A stretch of 13,691 bases of DNA from Bacillota bacterium (GTDB lineage Bacteria > Bacillota_A > Clostridia > Lachnospirales > Lachnospiraceae). The notes beneath the pieces were generated by a model. That model ran no database searches and was not told where the DNA came from. It saw nothing but the letters and a program-made list of their open reading frames with translations. Made by a program: the position numbers and the translations under genes. Of the stretch, positions 7,554 to 13,689 are shown in pieces. The stretch is from NCBI GenBank assembly GCA_023443625.1, contig JAEZTQ010000095.1, positions 1-13,691 on the forward strand, in the 5' to 3' direction. How positions within the stretch are numbered: position 1 is the stretch's first letter; every line of letters starts with the position of its first letter.

Positions 7554-8903
7554 CTACTGTATCATTTGACTAAATTGTTCTTCTGCTTGTTTTAAACATT
7601 TATCAAGATCAGATCCAGCAATAATATCAGGTGTTACTGCAAGAAGAGCTGATTGAGCCTCTGCTGTATATACACCAGACTCAACTACAGGAATTTGTCC
7701 AATCCATTCTGCTAAGGTTTTATTAATCTTAGTGCCTGAGAAAAATTCATCTTCTACGTCATAAGCAGGTACATTGGATGCTGGTAAATAAGTTGCCATT
7801 ATATTCTTTTGCTCTACTAAAGTGTTATATAGTTCTGTACTTCCACCAAAAGTTTTTGCCATAAAATCTGCAGCTACATCTGCATTTTTACCCTTTGCTA
7901 ATACAAACCAGCTAGATCCACCTTGATTAGATTTATTGGTAGCTCCTTCTATGCTTAATTTAGGTACTGGAGCCACTTTCCATAATCCACTTTGATCTGC
8001 TGCTGCTTTGATGGTTGAAGAAATCCAAGAACCACGAATAACACATGCAACATCTCCACCATTGATAGCACCTGAGAACTCAGTCCAATCACTTACGACT
8101 TTAACAAAATCACTTTCATTTAAATTCTTAAATATAGAATAACATTCTTTCAAAGCTGCGTTATTAGCGAAATTTGCATTTCCTTCTTTATCCGTAAACC
8201 AAGTTCCTGCTGATTGTAACATGATTTGGAATTCAGAAATATCGTTAGGATTATAGGTTTGAAGCATATGACCCTTATCTTTTAATTTTTTACCAAGTTC
8301 CAAATATTCATCCCAAGTTAAATCTTGCATATCATCATCTGTATATCCAACTTCAGCAATATAATCAGTACGATAGAACAAGCCAGCTACGCCAGTATCA
8401 AAAGGAACGCCATAACCAACTCCATCATAGGATACTGCTGATTTCTTATAACTAGCAAAGTCATCGTAATTTAGAACCCCATCCATTTTATAAAATGCAC
8501 CAGGATAAGACATTAAGTAACCTTGTGCTGCCAAATCACTAATAATAACTACGTCAGGAAGATCATCTGTTACCCCTGAAGCTAATACGGTATGTATTTT
8601 TTGAAGGCAATCTCCCTTAGCCATCTCAACAAAGTTTACTGTTGCACCCTCATATAGTTTGTCTGCTTCTTCTAAAGCTAATCCATTAAAAGAAGCATCC
8701 CAGCCCCATACAGTCAGCTCTACTGGTTCAGTTGTACTTTCAGTATCTGTTCCATCATCGCCCTCTGTAGGTGCCTCTGTTATTTTTTCTGTAGGTTTTG
8801 TATCACCTTGTGAATCCGTATCTTTACTGTTTGAGCTACATCCACCTAGCATTGATACAATCATAGTTGTGGCTATGATTACTGATAATAGTTTTTTCTT
8901 CAT
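7554..8903 (-). CDS. Extracellular solute-binding lipoprotein of a CUT1 sugar transporter
   Basis: The 449-residue protein starts with a lipoprotein signal peptide: KKK, a hydrophobic core at about 5-18, and a lipobox LGGC with Cys22 as the lipid anchor. A Thr/Glu/Asp/Ser-rich flexible linker (about 23-60) follows. The remainder is a family-1 extracellular solute-binding fold beginning VELTVWGWDASF, with the typical GGDVACVIRGSW and GGSSWFVLAKGKNADVAADFM stretches. It captures the oligosaccharide outside the cell and passes it to the two permeases. It is the first gene of the operon, with AGGAGG at 8909-8914 and a consensus promoter upstream. Which sugar it binds cannot be read from the sequence. 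Confidence 0.92.
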   Translation of the reverse strand: MKKKLLSVIIATTMIVSMLGGCSSNSKDTDSQGDTKPTEKITEAPTEGDDGTDTESTTEPVELTVWGWDASFNGLALEEADKLYEGATVNFVEMAKGDCLQKIHTVLASGVTDDLPDVVIISDLAAQGYLMSYPGAFYKMDGVLNYDDFASYKKSAVSYDGVGYGVPFDTGVAGLFYRTDYIAEVGYTDDDMQDLTWDEYLELGKKLKDKGHMLQTYNPNDISEFQIMLQSAGTWFTDKEGNANFANNAALKECYSIFKNLNESDFVKVVSDWTEFSGAINGGDVACVIRGSWISSTIKAAADQSGLWKVAPVPKLSIEGATNKSNQGGSSWFVLAKGKNADVAADFMAKTFGGSTELYNTLVEQKNIMATYLPASNVPAYDVEDEFFSGTKINKTLAEWIGQIPVVESGVYTAEAQSALLAVTPDIIAGSDLDKCLKQAEEQFSQMIQ

Positions 8904-8994
8904 AATTTCCTCCTCAAGAATTAAATATTATAATCTAAATTATATATAAACTTTTATAAAATAATTTATATACTATATTTAAATTATTTACTAA

Positions 8995-9023
8995 ATTATA
9001 GTATATTAAATGGAATACGTCAA
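8995..9023 (-). promoter_or_regulatory. Main sigma-A promoter of the sugar operon
   Basis: On the minus strand, TTGACG (9018-9023) and TATAAT (8995-9000) are 17 bases apart, five of six and six of six matches to consensus. The start site would lie near 8988, giving an AT-rich 5' leader of about 85 nt before the binding-protein ATG. I see no clear LacI-type operator with a central CG at the core promoter and no good cre site. The rest of 8904-9218 is very AT-rich and holds only this promoter and a weak terminator candidate for glyS. Confidence 0.75.
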
Positions 9024-9170
9024 GTGATTTTTATATAATATGCTCAATTAATACTACTTATTTGATATTTATTTAAGAATAACTATGAATAATCGATCAA
9101 ATAAAATAAATTTATATTTGAATATTTTATTATAGTTTATAAATTATTTAGTAGGGTTTACATTTTCTTA

Positions 9171-9210
9171 AGTCTGAAAAGATTCAAAATCTCATTATGA
9201 GACTATAAAA
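9171..9210 (-). terminator. Weak candidate terminator after glyS
   Basis: Just past the glyS stop codon, agtct (9171-9175) can pair with agact (9199-9203), or tctca with tgaga around 9190-9198. The downstream T-run on the minus strand is short. This is the only hairpin candidate between glyS and the sugar-operon promoter, so readthrough from glyS is possible. Confidence 0.3.
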
Positions 9211-9218
9211 GGGTAGCA

Positions 9219-10592
9219 TTAAAATTGATTTACATTCTCTTCTAAATAGCTTTTCAAATCTTTAATATTAACGATAATTTGCTTCATCGTGTCCCGTTCA
9301 CGTATTGTTACGGTATCACTTTCGACAGTACTATTATCAATCGTTATAGCAAAAGGTATGCCTATAGCATCTCCTCTACGGTAACGCTTTCCAATATTTC
9401 CTGCATCATCATAAGACACCATAAAGCACTTTTTTAATTCATTATATATCTCCATAGCCTTAGCAGAATGACTTTTCTTTATTAACGGGAGAATATTTGC
9501 TTTAATCGGAGCAAGATAAGGTTTTATTTTTAATACTTGCCTTTTATCCCCACCATCTAATTCTTCTACTACAAGCGCTTCGAATAATATCGCTAAAAAT
9601 ATACGGTCAAGTCCGTAAGTAGACTCTACTACATAAGGAATATATTTTTCATTAGAATTCGAATCGAAATATTCCATACTTCTTTTCGAAAATTCTTGAT
9701 GTCTCTGTAGGTCAAAGTCTGTTCTATTATGTGTTCCGTTAATTTCCCCCCAACCAAATGGGAACAGATACTCAATATCACATGCTGCTTTTGCGTAATG
9801 AGCTAATTTTTCGTGGTTATGAAAGCGTAAATGCTCATTTATAAGTCCAAGGAATTGAAAAAACTCAATTCCATAGTTCTTAAAATGCTCATACATGGTA
9901 TCATCTTCTCCCCTCTTGCAGAAGGTTTGATATTCCATTTGCTCAAACTCAATCGTTCGGAAAGTAAAATTACCGGGTGTAATTTCGTTTCTGAATGCCT
10001 TACCAATTTGTCCAATACTAAAAGGGAGCTTGGTTCTCATAGTTCGAAGTACATTATTAAAGTTTACATATTCCCCTTGCGCATTTTCTGGTCGTAAATA
10101 AATTGTATTAGCAGCATCTTGTGTTACGCCACGTTGTGTTGCAAACATTAGATTAAATTGTCGAATGTCTGTAAAATTTGATTTACCGCATTTGGGACAG
10201 GGAACCTTCTTTAACCGAATAAATTCTAACATTTCTTCTTGAGACATGGAATCAGCATTAAATGAAGCATCAAAATTATTAATTAAATTATCCGCCCGGT
10301 GCCTTGTCTTACATTCTTTACAGTCCAGAAGTGGGTCTGTGAAGCTATCTAAATGTCCACTTGCTTTCCATATAGTAGGATTCATCAATATATCTGAATC
10401 CAATTCAAAGCTGTTATCTCTCATTTGAATAAAATAATAGCGCCATGCATCTTTAATATTGTTTTTCAATCTCGTTCCAAGTGGACCATAATCCCATGTG
10501 TTTGCTAATCCGCCATATATTTCACTACCCTGAAATATAAATCCATATTGATTGCAATAAGCCATCATCTCATCCATTGTTAAGTTACCCAT
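9219..10592 (-). CDS. glyS: Glycyl-tRNA synthetase, single-chain homodimeric (alpha2) type
   Basis: The 457-residue class II synthetase attaches glycine to tRNA-Gly in the cytoplasm. The N-terminal hallmark is YGFIFQGSEIYGGLANTWDY (16-35) with GPLGTRLKNN after it. A zinc site inserted after motif 1 uses C91, C94, C132 and C135. Motif 2 is around 199-222 (FRNEITPGNFTFRTIEFEQ) and motif 3 at 324-332 (STYGLDRIF). The anticodon-binding domain fills about 355-450. This is the eukaryote/archaea-like homodimeric form also used by Staphylococcus, not the alpha2beta2 GlyQ/GlyS form. AGGAGG at 10601-10606, eight bases before the ATG, sets the start. Its expression is controlled by the upstream T-box leader, so it rises when tRNA-Gly is uncharged. 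It has its own promoter and is not part of the sugar operon. Confidence 0.96.
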   Translation of the reverse strand: MGNLTMDEMMAYCNQYGFIFQGSEIYGGLANTWDYGPLGTRLKNNIKDAWRYYFIQMRDNSFELDSDILMNPTIWKASGHLDSFTDPLLDCKECKTRHRADNLINNFDASFNADSMSQEEMLEFIRLKKVPCPKCGKSNFTDIRQFNLMFATQRGVTQDAANTIYLRPENAQGEYVNFNNVLRTMRTKLPFSIGQIGKAFRNEITPGNFTFRTIEFEQMEYQTFCKRGEDDTMYEHFKNYGIEFFQFLGLINEHLRFHNHEKLAHYAKAACDIEYLFPFGWGEINGTHNRTDFDLQRHQEFSKRSMEYFDSNSNEKYIPYVVESTYGLDRIFLAILFEALVVEELDGGDKRQVLKIKPYLAPIKANILPLIKKSHSAKAMEIYNELKKCFMVSYDDAGNIGKRYRRGDAIGIPFAITIDNSTVESDTVTIRERDTMKQIIVNIKDLKSYLEENVNQF

Positions 10593-10629
10593 TTTAACTA
10601 CCTCCTAAATTAGTATTAGATAAATAAGA

Positions 10630-10738
10630 AAGTGTCAGCTTGCTGACACTTCGCGCCCGAGGGGATTGCGAAGCAATATACTTCATACGCAAATTCATTT
10701 GCGTTATTCGCTGAGGTGCGCATCCATAGGGTCGCGTT
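10630..10738. repeat. Cluster of tandem palindromes between the T-box terminator and glyS
   Basis: Three perfect small palindromes lie in a row: 10630-10639 with 10642-10651 (aagtgtcagc/gctgacactt), 10665-10669 with 10673-10677 (attgc/gcaat), and 10687-10694 with 10697-10704 (acgcaaat/atttgcgt). The last two are enclosed by cgcgccc (10652-10658) and gggtcgcg (10729-10736), which pair with one bulge. The block is more GC-rich than its surroundings and sits in the 5' untranslated region of glyS, where T-box genes usually have only a short gap. It looks like an inserted repeat of the REP/MITE kind. The origin is inferred. Confidence 0.55.
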
Positions 10739-10740
10739 TT

Positions 10741-10771
10741 TATTCAATAGGACGTAATGTCCTATTGAATA
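10741..10771. repeat. Perfect 13-bp inverted repeat beside the T-box terminator
   Basis: Positions 10741-10753 (tattcaataggac) and 10759-10771 (gtcctattgaata) are perfect complements with a 5-base loop. On the minus strand it follows the terminator T-run directly and is followed by A residues, not T, so it is not a second terminator. It may be part of the repeat cluster next to it or may protect the readthrough mRNA. Confidence 0.55.
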
Positions 10772-10806
10772 AAAAAAAGCCCGCTCTAAGCTTTATGCTT
10801 AGGGCG
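10771..10806 (-). terminator. Regulated terminator of the glycine T-box
   Basis: The stem 10782-10791 with 10797-10806 (one C-A mismatch, 5-base loop) is followed on the minus strand by GGGC and eight T residues (10771-10778). It forms when charged tRNA-Gly occupies the leader and is prevented by the antiterminator built from the T-box sequence at 10823-10836. Confidence 0.85.
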
Positions 10807-11069
10807 AACTTAAATTTAAAGTCCGTGGTACCACCTAAATTCAGTAAGAATATAAACTATTCTTAATCTGCTCTCTGTCAGCACGAGATTAATCTTTATG
10901 CTGCTTCCTTGATAACGGTGGAAAGCCCGGTGTAATCTACTAAGATCTTATCCTTTCAATTAACAGCTCAAAGGTGCCTTTTACATTTTCGTTATAAAGA
11001 TTTTCACCATTCATCTTCTCTCTGAAATAACGTTAATATATACTATTCCTTCTCATTGCCTTTATTTTT
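10771..11069 (-). promoter_or_regulatory. T-box leader of glyS, specifier GGC (Gly)
   Basis: The minus-strand leader carries the T-box marks in order. Stem I has an AGAGAG stretch (11018-11023) followed by a GGTGAAAA loop stretch (11001-11008). The specifier GGC, a glycine codon, is at 10976-10978, followed by the usual A and ACCTTTGAG. Stem III is a perfect 7-bp hairpin at 10846-10864. The 14-nt T-box sequence AGGTGGTACCACGG is at 10823-10836, followed by the terminator. The leader binds tRNA-Gly(GCC): uncharged tRNA stabilises the antiterminator and lets transcription reach glyS. The NCCA-binding bulge reads TGGT (10830-10833), which predicts an A at tRNA position 73. Confidence 0.92.
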
Positions 11070-11075
11070 TTATTT

Positions 11076-11104
11076 ACATTAACCCATTTGGTTATCTTTG
11101 TCAA
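11076..11104 (-). promoter_or_regulatory. Probable promoter of the glyS T-box transcript
   Basis: On the minus strand a perfect -35 TTGACA (11099-11104) is followed after 17 bases by TAATGT (11076-11081), a poor -10. Initiation near 11069 would place Stem I of the T-box a few bases downstream, as expected. The -35 is convincing; the -10 is weak. Confidence 0.5.
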
Positions 11105-11141
11105 TAGGGTTTTATCACTTTTTCTACGAACTATTTTATAA

Positions 11142-11330
11142 TTTTTCCTTCGAATTAAAACCACAAAATCGCAGAAACTCCTCGGGCACTCTACTTTATG
11201 TAAATATATTACACCAGAAGATGACTTTATGAGTTGGTTATCTGATGCAAAATCACATCCAACAGTTCGTCATTTTTTGGTAAAAACATGTGATAAACTA
11301 TTGACATTGACCTTACGTCAACTTGTATAA
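11142..11330 (+). pseudogene. Possible decayed tail of a tyrosine recombinase/integrase
   Basis: An open stretch without a start codon runs from TAA 11139-11141 to TAA 11328-11330 (62 codons). It contains SQKLLGHSTL (11169-11198) followed by KYITPEDDF, which resembles the C-terminal box of phage-type integrases (LLGHST...Y.H). The spacing from the histidine to the following tyrosine is about three residues shorter than usual and the upstream catalytic domain is missing, so it would be a remnant. The merR promoter lies inside its end. The resemblance rests on one short motif and could be chance. Confidence 0.3.
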
Positions 11331-11331
11331 T
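11301..11331 (+). promoter_or_regulatory. MerR-type promoter with 19-bp spacer and operator dyad
   Basis: TTGACA (11301-11306) and TATAAT (11326-11331) both match consensus exactly but are 19 bases apart. This overlong spacer is the hallmark of promoters that MerR proteins activate by DNA distortion. A dyad, TTGAC (11307-11311) and GTCAA (11317-11321), is centred in the spacer where MerR dimers bind. The merR gene follows directly, so autoregulation of merR and the glycosylase gene is expected. Confidence 0.82.
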
Positions 11332-11352
11332 AGTCGTAAGGAGGTGATGCTT

Positions 11353-12312
11353 TTGGATTTGATAAGAATAAACGAAGTTGTTGATACCTTCAGTATATCG
11401 AGTAGGACACTAAGATATTATGAGGAAATGGGACTTCTATGGAGCAACCATCCTGATAACAAAACCCAACGTTATTATGATACCGCCGCACTTGAACGGT
11501 TGAAACAAATTATTATATTACGCAAATTGCAAATCCCGGTTAAGGATATGGTCCTTATATTCAAAAGTCAAAACATGGCGGCATTAATTCAAGCGTTTGT
11601 GAACAAACTCGAATCACTTGATACGGAAATCTCAGCCTTATCTGAGCTAAGACATCTTGTCGATGATTTTCTTCATAAAATGTTAATGAGTGGTATTAAG
11701 AAAATTTCAGCCATCACTTTGCTTTATGAAGAAACCGAAAAAAGGCTTGCCTCAGTAGAAAAAAATGAGACTGTCACATTAGAAAAGTTATCGAAAATTA
11801 GCCGTGAAGCATTAAGCCTACATGATGTTCGGATTATTCGATTACCACCCATGCGTGTTCTTACTTCACGATTAAAAACAGGACAATTAGAAAATCTAGA
11901 TGGGGGTAACATGCAAAACTTGTTTGTGAAATTCGGCTTCACGCCAAGTCCCGGATTGCGAAATTGCTTTTACCGCAAAGAACCAAAGGATGAGTGGATT
12001 ATGCTTATGAAAATACCAGACGATTATGAAAACACAACAGAATACGAGGATGAAAAATTTACAAGTGGGCTATTCGCCATAGCCAGTTCCTTCATGGAAG
12101 ACATGGATGATACTTTAATTCTGTTGAAAGACTGGGTAAATAAGAGTGACCATTATGAGCTCGACCTTAATTCGAAAGGAGAACTACAGCGCTACGAAAT
12201 GATTGAGGAGATTCTACCCTGGGATATAGCCAATAAGTTAAACAGATACCAACAAGATATATTTATTCCAATACAAATAAAGAAGGAGAAGGGAGAAAAA
12301 GAAAATGGCTGA
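11353..12312 (+). CDS. MerR-family regulator with GyrI-like effector-binding domain
   Basis: The 319-residue protein starts with a MerR winged helix-turn-helix (about residues 4-72, including SISSRTLRYYEEMGLL and RYYDTAALERLKQI). A dimerisation helix (about 75-120) follows, then a C-terminal GyrI/AraC effector-type domain (about 160-310, from VRIIRLPPMRVLTSRLKTG). Proteins of this build sense small hydrophobic or cationic molecules and activate a gene at a 19-bp-spacer promoter. I place the start at TTG 11353, eight bases after AAGGAGG (11338-11344). A longer frame from 11323 would start inside the -10 box without a ribosome site, and ATG 11347 is only two bases from the AGGAGG. The gene overlaps the glycosylase gene by 8 bp. 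The inducer is unknown. Confidence 0.88.
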   Translation: MDLIRINEVVDTFSISSRTLRYYEEMGLLWSNHPDNKTQRYYDTAALERLKQIIILRKLQIPVKDMVLIFKSQNMAALIQAFVNKLESLDTEISALSELRHLVDDFLHKMLMSGIKKISAITLLYEETEKRLASVEKNETVTLEKLSKISREALSLHDVRIIRLPPMRVLTSRLKTGQLENLDGGNMQNLFVKFGFTPSPGLRNCFYRKEPKDEWIMLMKIPDDYENTTEYEDEKFTSGLFAIASSFMEDMDDTLILLKDWVNKSDHYELDLNSKGELQRYEMIEEILPWDIANKLNRYQQDIFIPIQIKKEKGEKENG

Positions 12313-13123
12313 ACTGCCTGAAATCGCTAAACTCGCAGGACAAATGAGAGATGCCCTACGGGGAAAGACCATACAAACTCTTACTCTGCAGCAAGAAAAA
12401 TGCGCCAACATCCCCTATGATGAGTTTCAAAGACGAACCAGAGGCGCAAGGATCGAGGATATCCACAATAAGGGGAAATGGATTATCACTACCCTCTCTA
12501 ACGGTGAAAACATCCTTTTATCTCTTGGTATGGGTGCGGATATTTTGTACTTTGACAATGAGAAGAAGGAAGCTGACAAATACCAAATAAAAGTTCTCTT
12601 TAGTGACGACAGCGGTTATACCGCTCGCTTTTGGTGGTTCGGCAAATTTTTACTCGTTTCAGATTACGAACTTGCATCCGAGCCGAACACAAAAGATATT
12701 GGGATTGACCCTTTTGATGAAAAATTTACCCTTGATTATTTCTTATCTCTCCTGAAAGGGAAAAAGACACAAATCAAAGCTTTTTTAATGAATCAAAAGA
12801 ATGTCGGTGGCATCGGGAACATGTATATGCACGACATTTTATTCAAGGCGCATCTACATCCTCAAAAGAAGATATCAGATATGAGTGGAGAAGAAATCAA
12901 GTTACTGTATAGCACCATAACAGAGATTTTGAACCTCTCACGGGAAAAAGGCACCTTTGCCTACGAAAGTGACTTCTTCGGGCAGAAGGGTGGTTTTGGA
13001 ATGGAATATTTCCTTGTGGGCTATAAAGAAAATCAGCCCTGCCCGGTCTGTGGTGAGACGATAGTTTCAATAAAAACGGGCAGTACATCCACTTTTATAT
13101 GTCCTGCTTGCCAAAAAGAATAA
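12305..13123 (+). CDS. Atypical Fpg/Nei-family DNA glycosylase lacking the N-terminal proline
   Basis: The 272-residue protein has the Fpg/Nei layout: N-terminal beta domain starting MAELPEIAKLAG, a helix-two-turn-helix region (about 160-215, with NVGGIGNMYMHDILF), and a C-terminal zinc finger (C246, C249, C266, C269; C-x2-C-x16-C-x2-C). Canonical enzymes start MPELPE and use Pro2 as the Schiff-base nucleophile to remove oxidised purines and cut the strand. Here residue 2 is Ala, although E3 and a GK-type lysine (K58) remain. The zinc-finger arginine that grips DNA phosphate is Thr261 and the RFG intercalation motif reads WFG (111-113). It therefore belongs to a divergent branch whose chemistry may differ. 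The ATG overlaps merR, with a GGGAG site upstream, so it is probably co-expressed and induced through the MerR protein. Confidence 0.88.
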   Translation: MAELPEIAKLAGQMRDALRGKTIQTLTLQQEKCANIPYDEFQRRTRGARIEDIHNKGKWIITTLSNGENILLSLGMGADILYFDNEKKEADKYQIKVLFSDDSGYTARFWWFGKFLLVSDYELASEPNTKDIGIDPFDEKFTLDYFLSLLKGKKTQIKAFLMNQKNVGGIGNMYMHDILFKAHLHPQKKISDMSGEEIKLLYSTITEILNLSREKGTFAYESDFFGQKGGFGMEYFLVGYKENQPCPVCGETIVSIKTGSTSTFICPACQKE

Positions 13124-13168
13124 TGCAAGAACACGCCAGCCCTTTTTCATACTCTCGGTTGGTGAAGG

Positions 13169-13375
13169 ATGCTAGATAAAAGCTTTAACTGCGATTCATT
13201 GAAATGCGCTGCAGAAAATAAGGTTGATAAATGTCAAAATTGTAATAAAAATCATTGTGATAAGAAAAAACATTTATATCAAGGGCTAAGACCTAAAATC
13301 CACACAAATACCATCTCTGCAGACGATGTTACATGGGTAATTCTGCCTTATGTATATGAGCAATACGGAAATTAA
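13169..13375 (+). CDS. Small Cys-rich hypothetical protein, doubtful
   Basis: This frame encodes 68 residues with five cysteines in the first half (C8, C13, C22, C25, C30), including CQNCNKNHC, and histidines at 29 and 35, so a metal-binding knuckle is conceivable. The second half is not Cys-rich (ISADDVTWVILPYVYEQYGN). I do not recognise a family. The start has only an AAGG directly against the ATG, and a hairpin (13134-13141 with 13157-13164) would cover that region. It may be a remnant of a longer gene instead of a working one. It lies 45 bp after the glycosylase gene on the same strand. Confidence 0.3.
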   Translation: MLDKSFNCDSLKCAAENKVDKCQNCNKNHCDKKKHLYQGLRPKIHTNTISADDVTWVILPYVYEQYGN

Positions 13376-13415
13376 GCGGCATAAAAGCCGGCGTTAGCTG
13401 CACATTACAAAACAT

Positions 13416-13550
13416 ATGCCTAGACAGTACCTCAGCTCACAGGAAGTTAATGATGACTTAGCATTAACACAGAAAGAGAGCACATTATAAGGTTTTTATA
13501 GTGGCTATACCTACATTTATGAGAGTGAGATTGAGTCTGTGCTTAAATGA
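13416..13550 (+). pseudogene. Possible broken small reading frame with an internal stop
   Basis: From ATG 13416 the frame reads MPRQYLSSQEVNDDLALTQK and a few further codons to TAA (13488-13490). It then continues in the same frame with GFYSGYTYIYESEIESVLK to TGA (13548-13550). The composition looks protein-like on both sides of the stop, which suggests a decayed gene, but there is no ribosome site and no family match that I know. Besides this, 13376-13570 shows nothing clear. Confidence 0.2.
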
Positions 13551-13572
13551 ATAAACGTAATTACGGTTAGCG

Positions 13573-13578
13573 TATAAT
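13573..13578 (+). promoter_or_regulatory. Likely -10 element of a promoter for the right-edge gene
   Basis: A perfect TATAAT precedes the leader ORF by 13 bases. The -35 at 17-bp spacing (AATAAA, 13550-13555) is poor. A perfect 10-bp palindrome, cgtaattacg at 13556-13565, occupies the spacer and could be an operator. The short distance from the -10 to the leader ATG at 13592 would leave a transcript starting close to the AGGAG site at 13585-13589. Confidence 0.4.
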
Positions 13579-13591
13579 TAGGTTAGGAGAA

Positions 13592-13648
13592 ATGGGAAAG
13601 GTTTGCATTTTTATTTTTAGAGTACAGAAAAGCACCCCTTTGTGGTAA
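13592..13648 (+). CDS. Putative 18-residue regulatory leader peptide
   Basis: The ORF reads MGKVCIFIFRVQKSTPLW and stops at TAA 13646-13648. AGGAG at 13585-13589 lies upstream, although only two bases from the ATG. The last codons lie inside the 5' arm of the hairpin at 13632-13643, so a ribosome stalled near the end would open that hairpin. Leader ORFs of this size precede inducible ribosome-protection, ABC-F and rRNA-methylase resistance genes in Firmicutes. I cannot assign it to a known leader, and the regulated gene is outside the window. Confidence 0.45.
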   Translation: MGKVCIFIFRVQKSTPLW

Positions 13649-13689
13649 TATTAGGTTTGCGAGAACCACAAAACTACAAAGGAAGGTGC
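13632..13689 (+). promoter_or_regulatory. Attenuator-like pair of mutually exclusive hairpins at the window edge
   Basis: Structure A pairs 13632-13643 (gcaccccctttgt in part, as gcacc plus cctttgt) with 13676-13682 and 13685-13689 (acaaagg, two-base bulge, ggtgc). Structure B pairs 13639-13646 (tttgtggt) with 13665-13672 (accacaaa). They share bases 13639-13643 and cannot form together in full. The 3' arm of A contains AAAGGAAGG, which could be a ribosome site. If T residues follow beyond 13691, A would also be a terminator. Either version fits control by translation of the leader peptide. Confidence 0.5.

Noticed and set aside
9060..9110. LacI operator or cre site upstream of the sugar promoter
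   Set aside because: The atttgat/atcaaat pair is too far apart and too AT-rich, and no sequence fits the cre consensus.
10630..10771. CRISPR array
   Set aside because: The repeats are different palindromes, not identical direct repeats with regular spacers.
10666..10866. Plus-strand frame of 66 codons
   Set aside because: It lies over the T-box terminator and palindromes, has no ribosome site, and is explained by the minus-strand leader.
11323..11352. Longer merR start (TTG at 11323)
   Set aside because: It would lie just before and inside the -10 box, with no ribosome site; the AAGGAGG at 11338-11344 points to TTG 11353.
12897..13088. Minus-strand frame of 63 codons opposite the glycosylase zinc finger
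   Set aside because: Shadow of a well-supported gene; no start signal or family resemblance.
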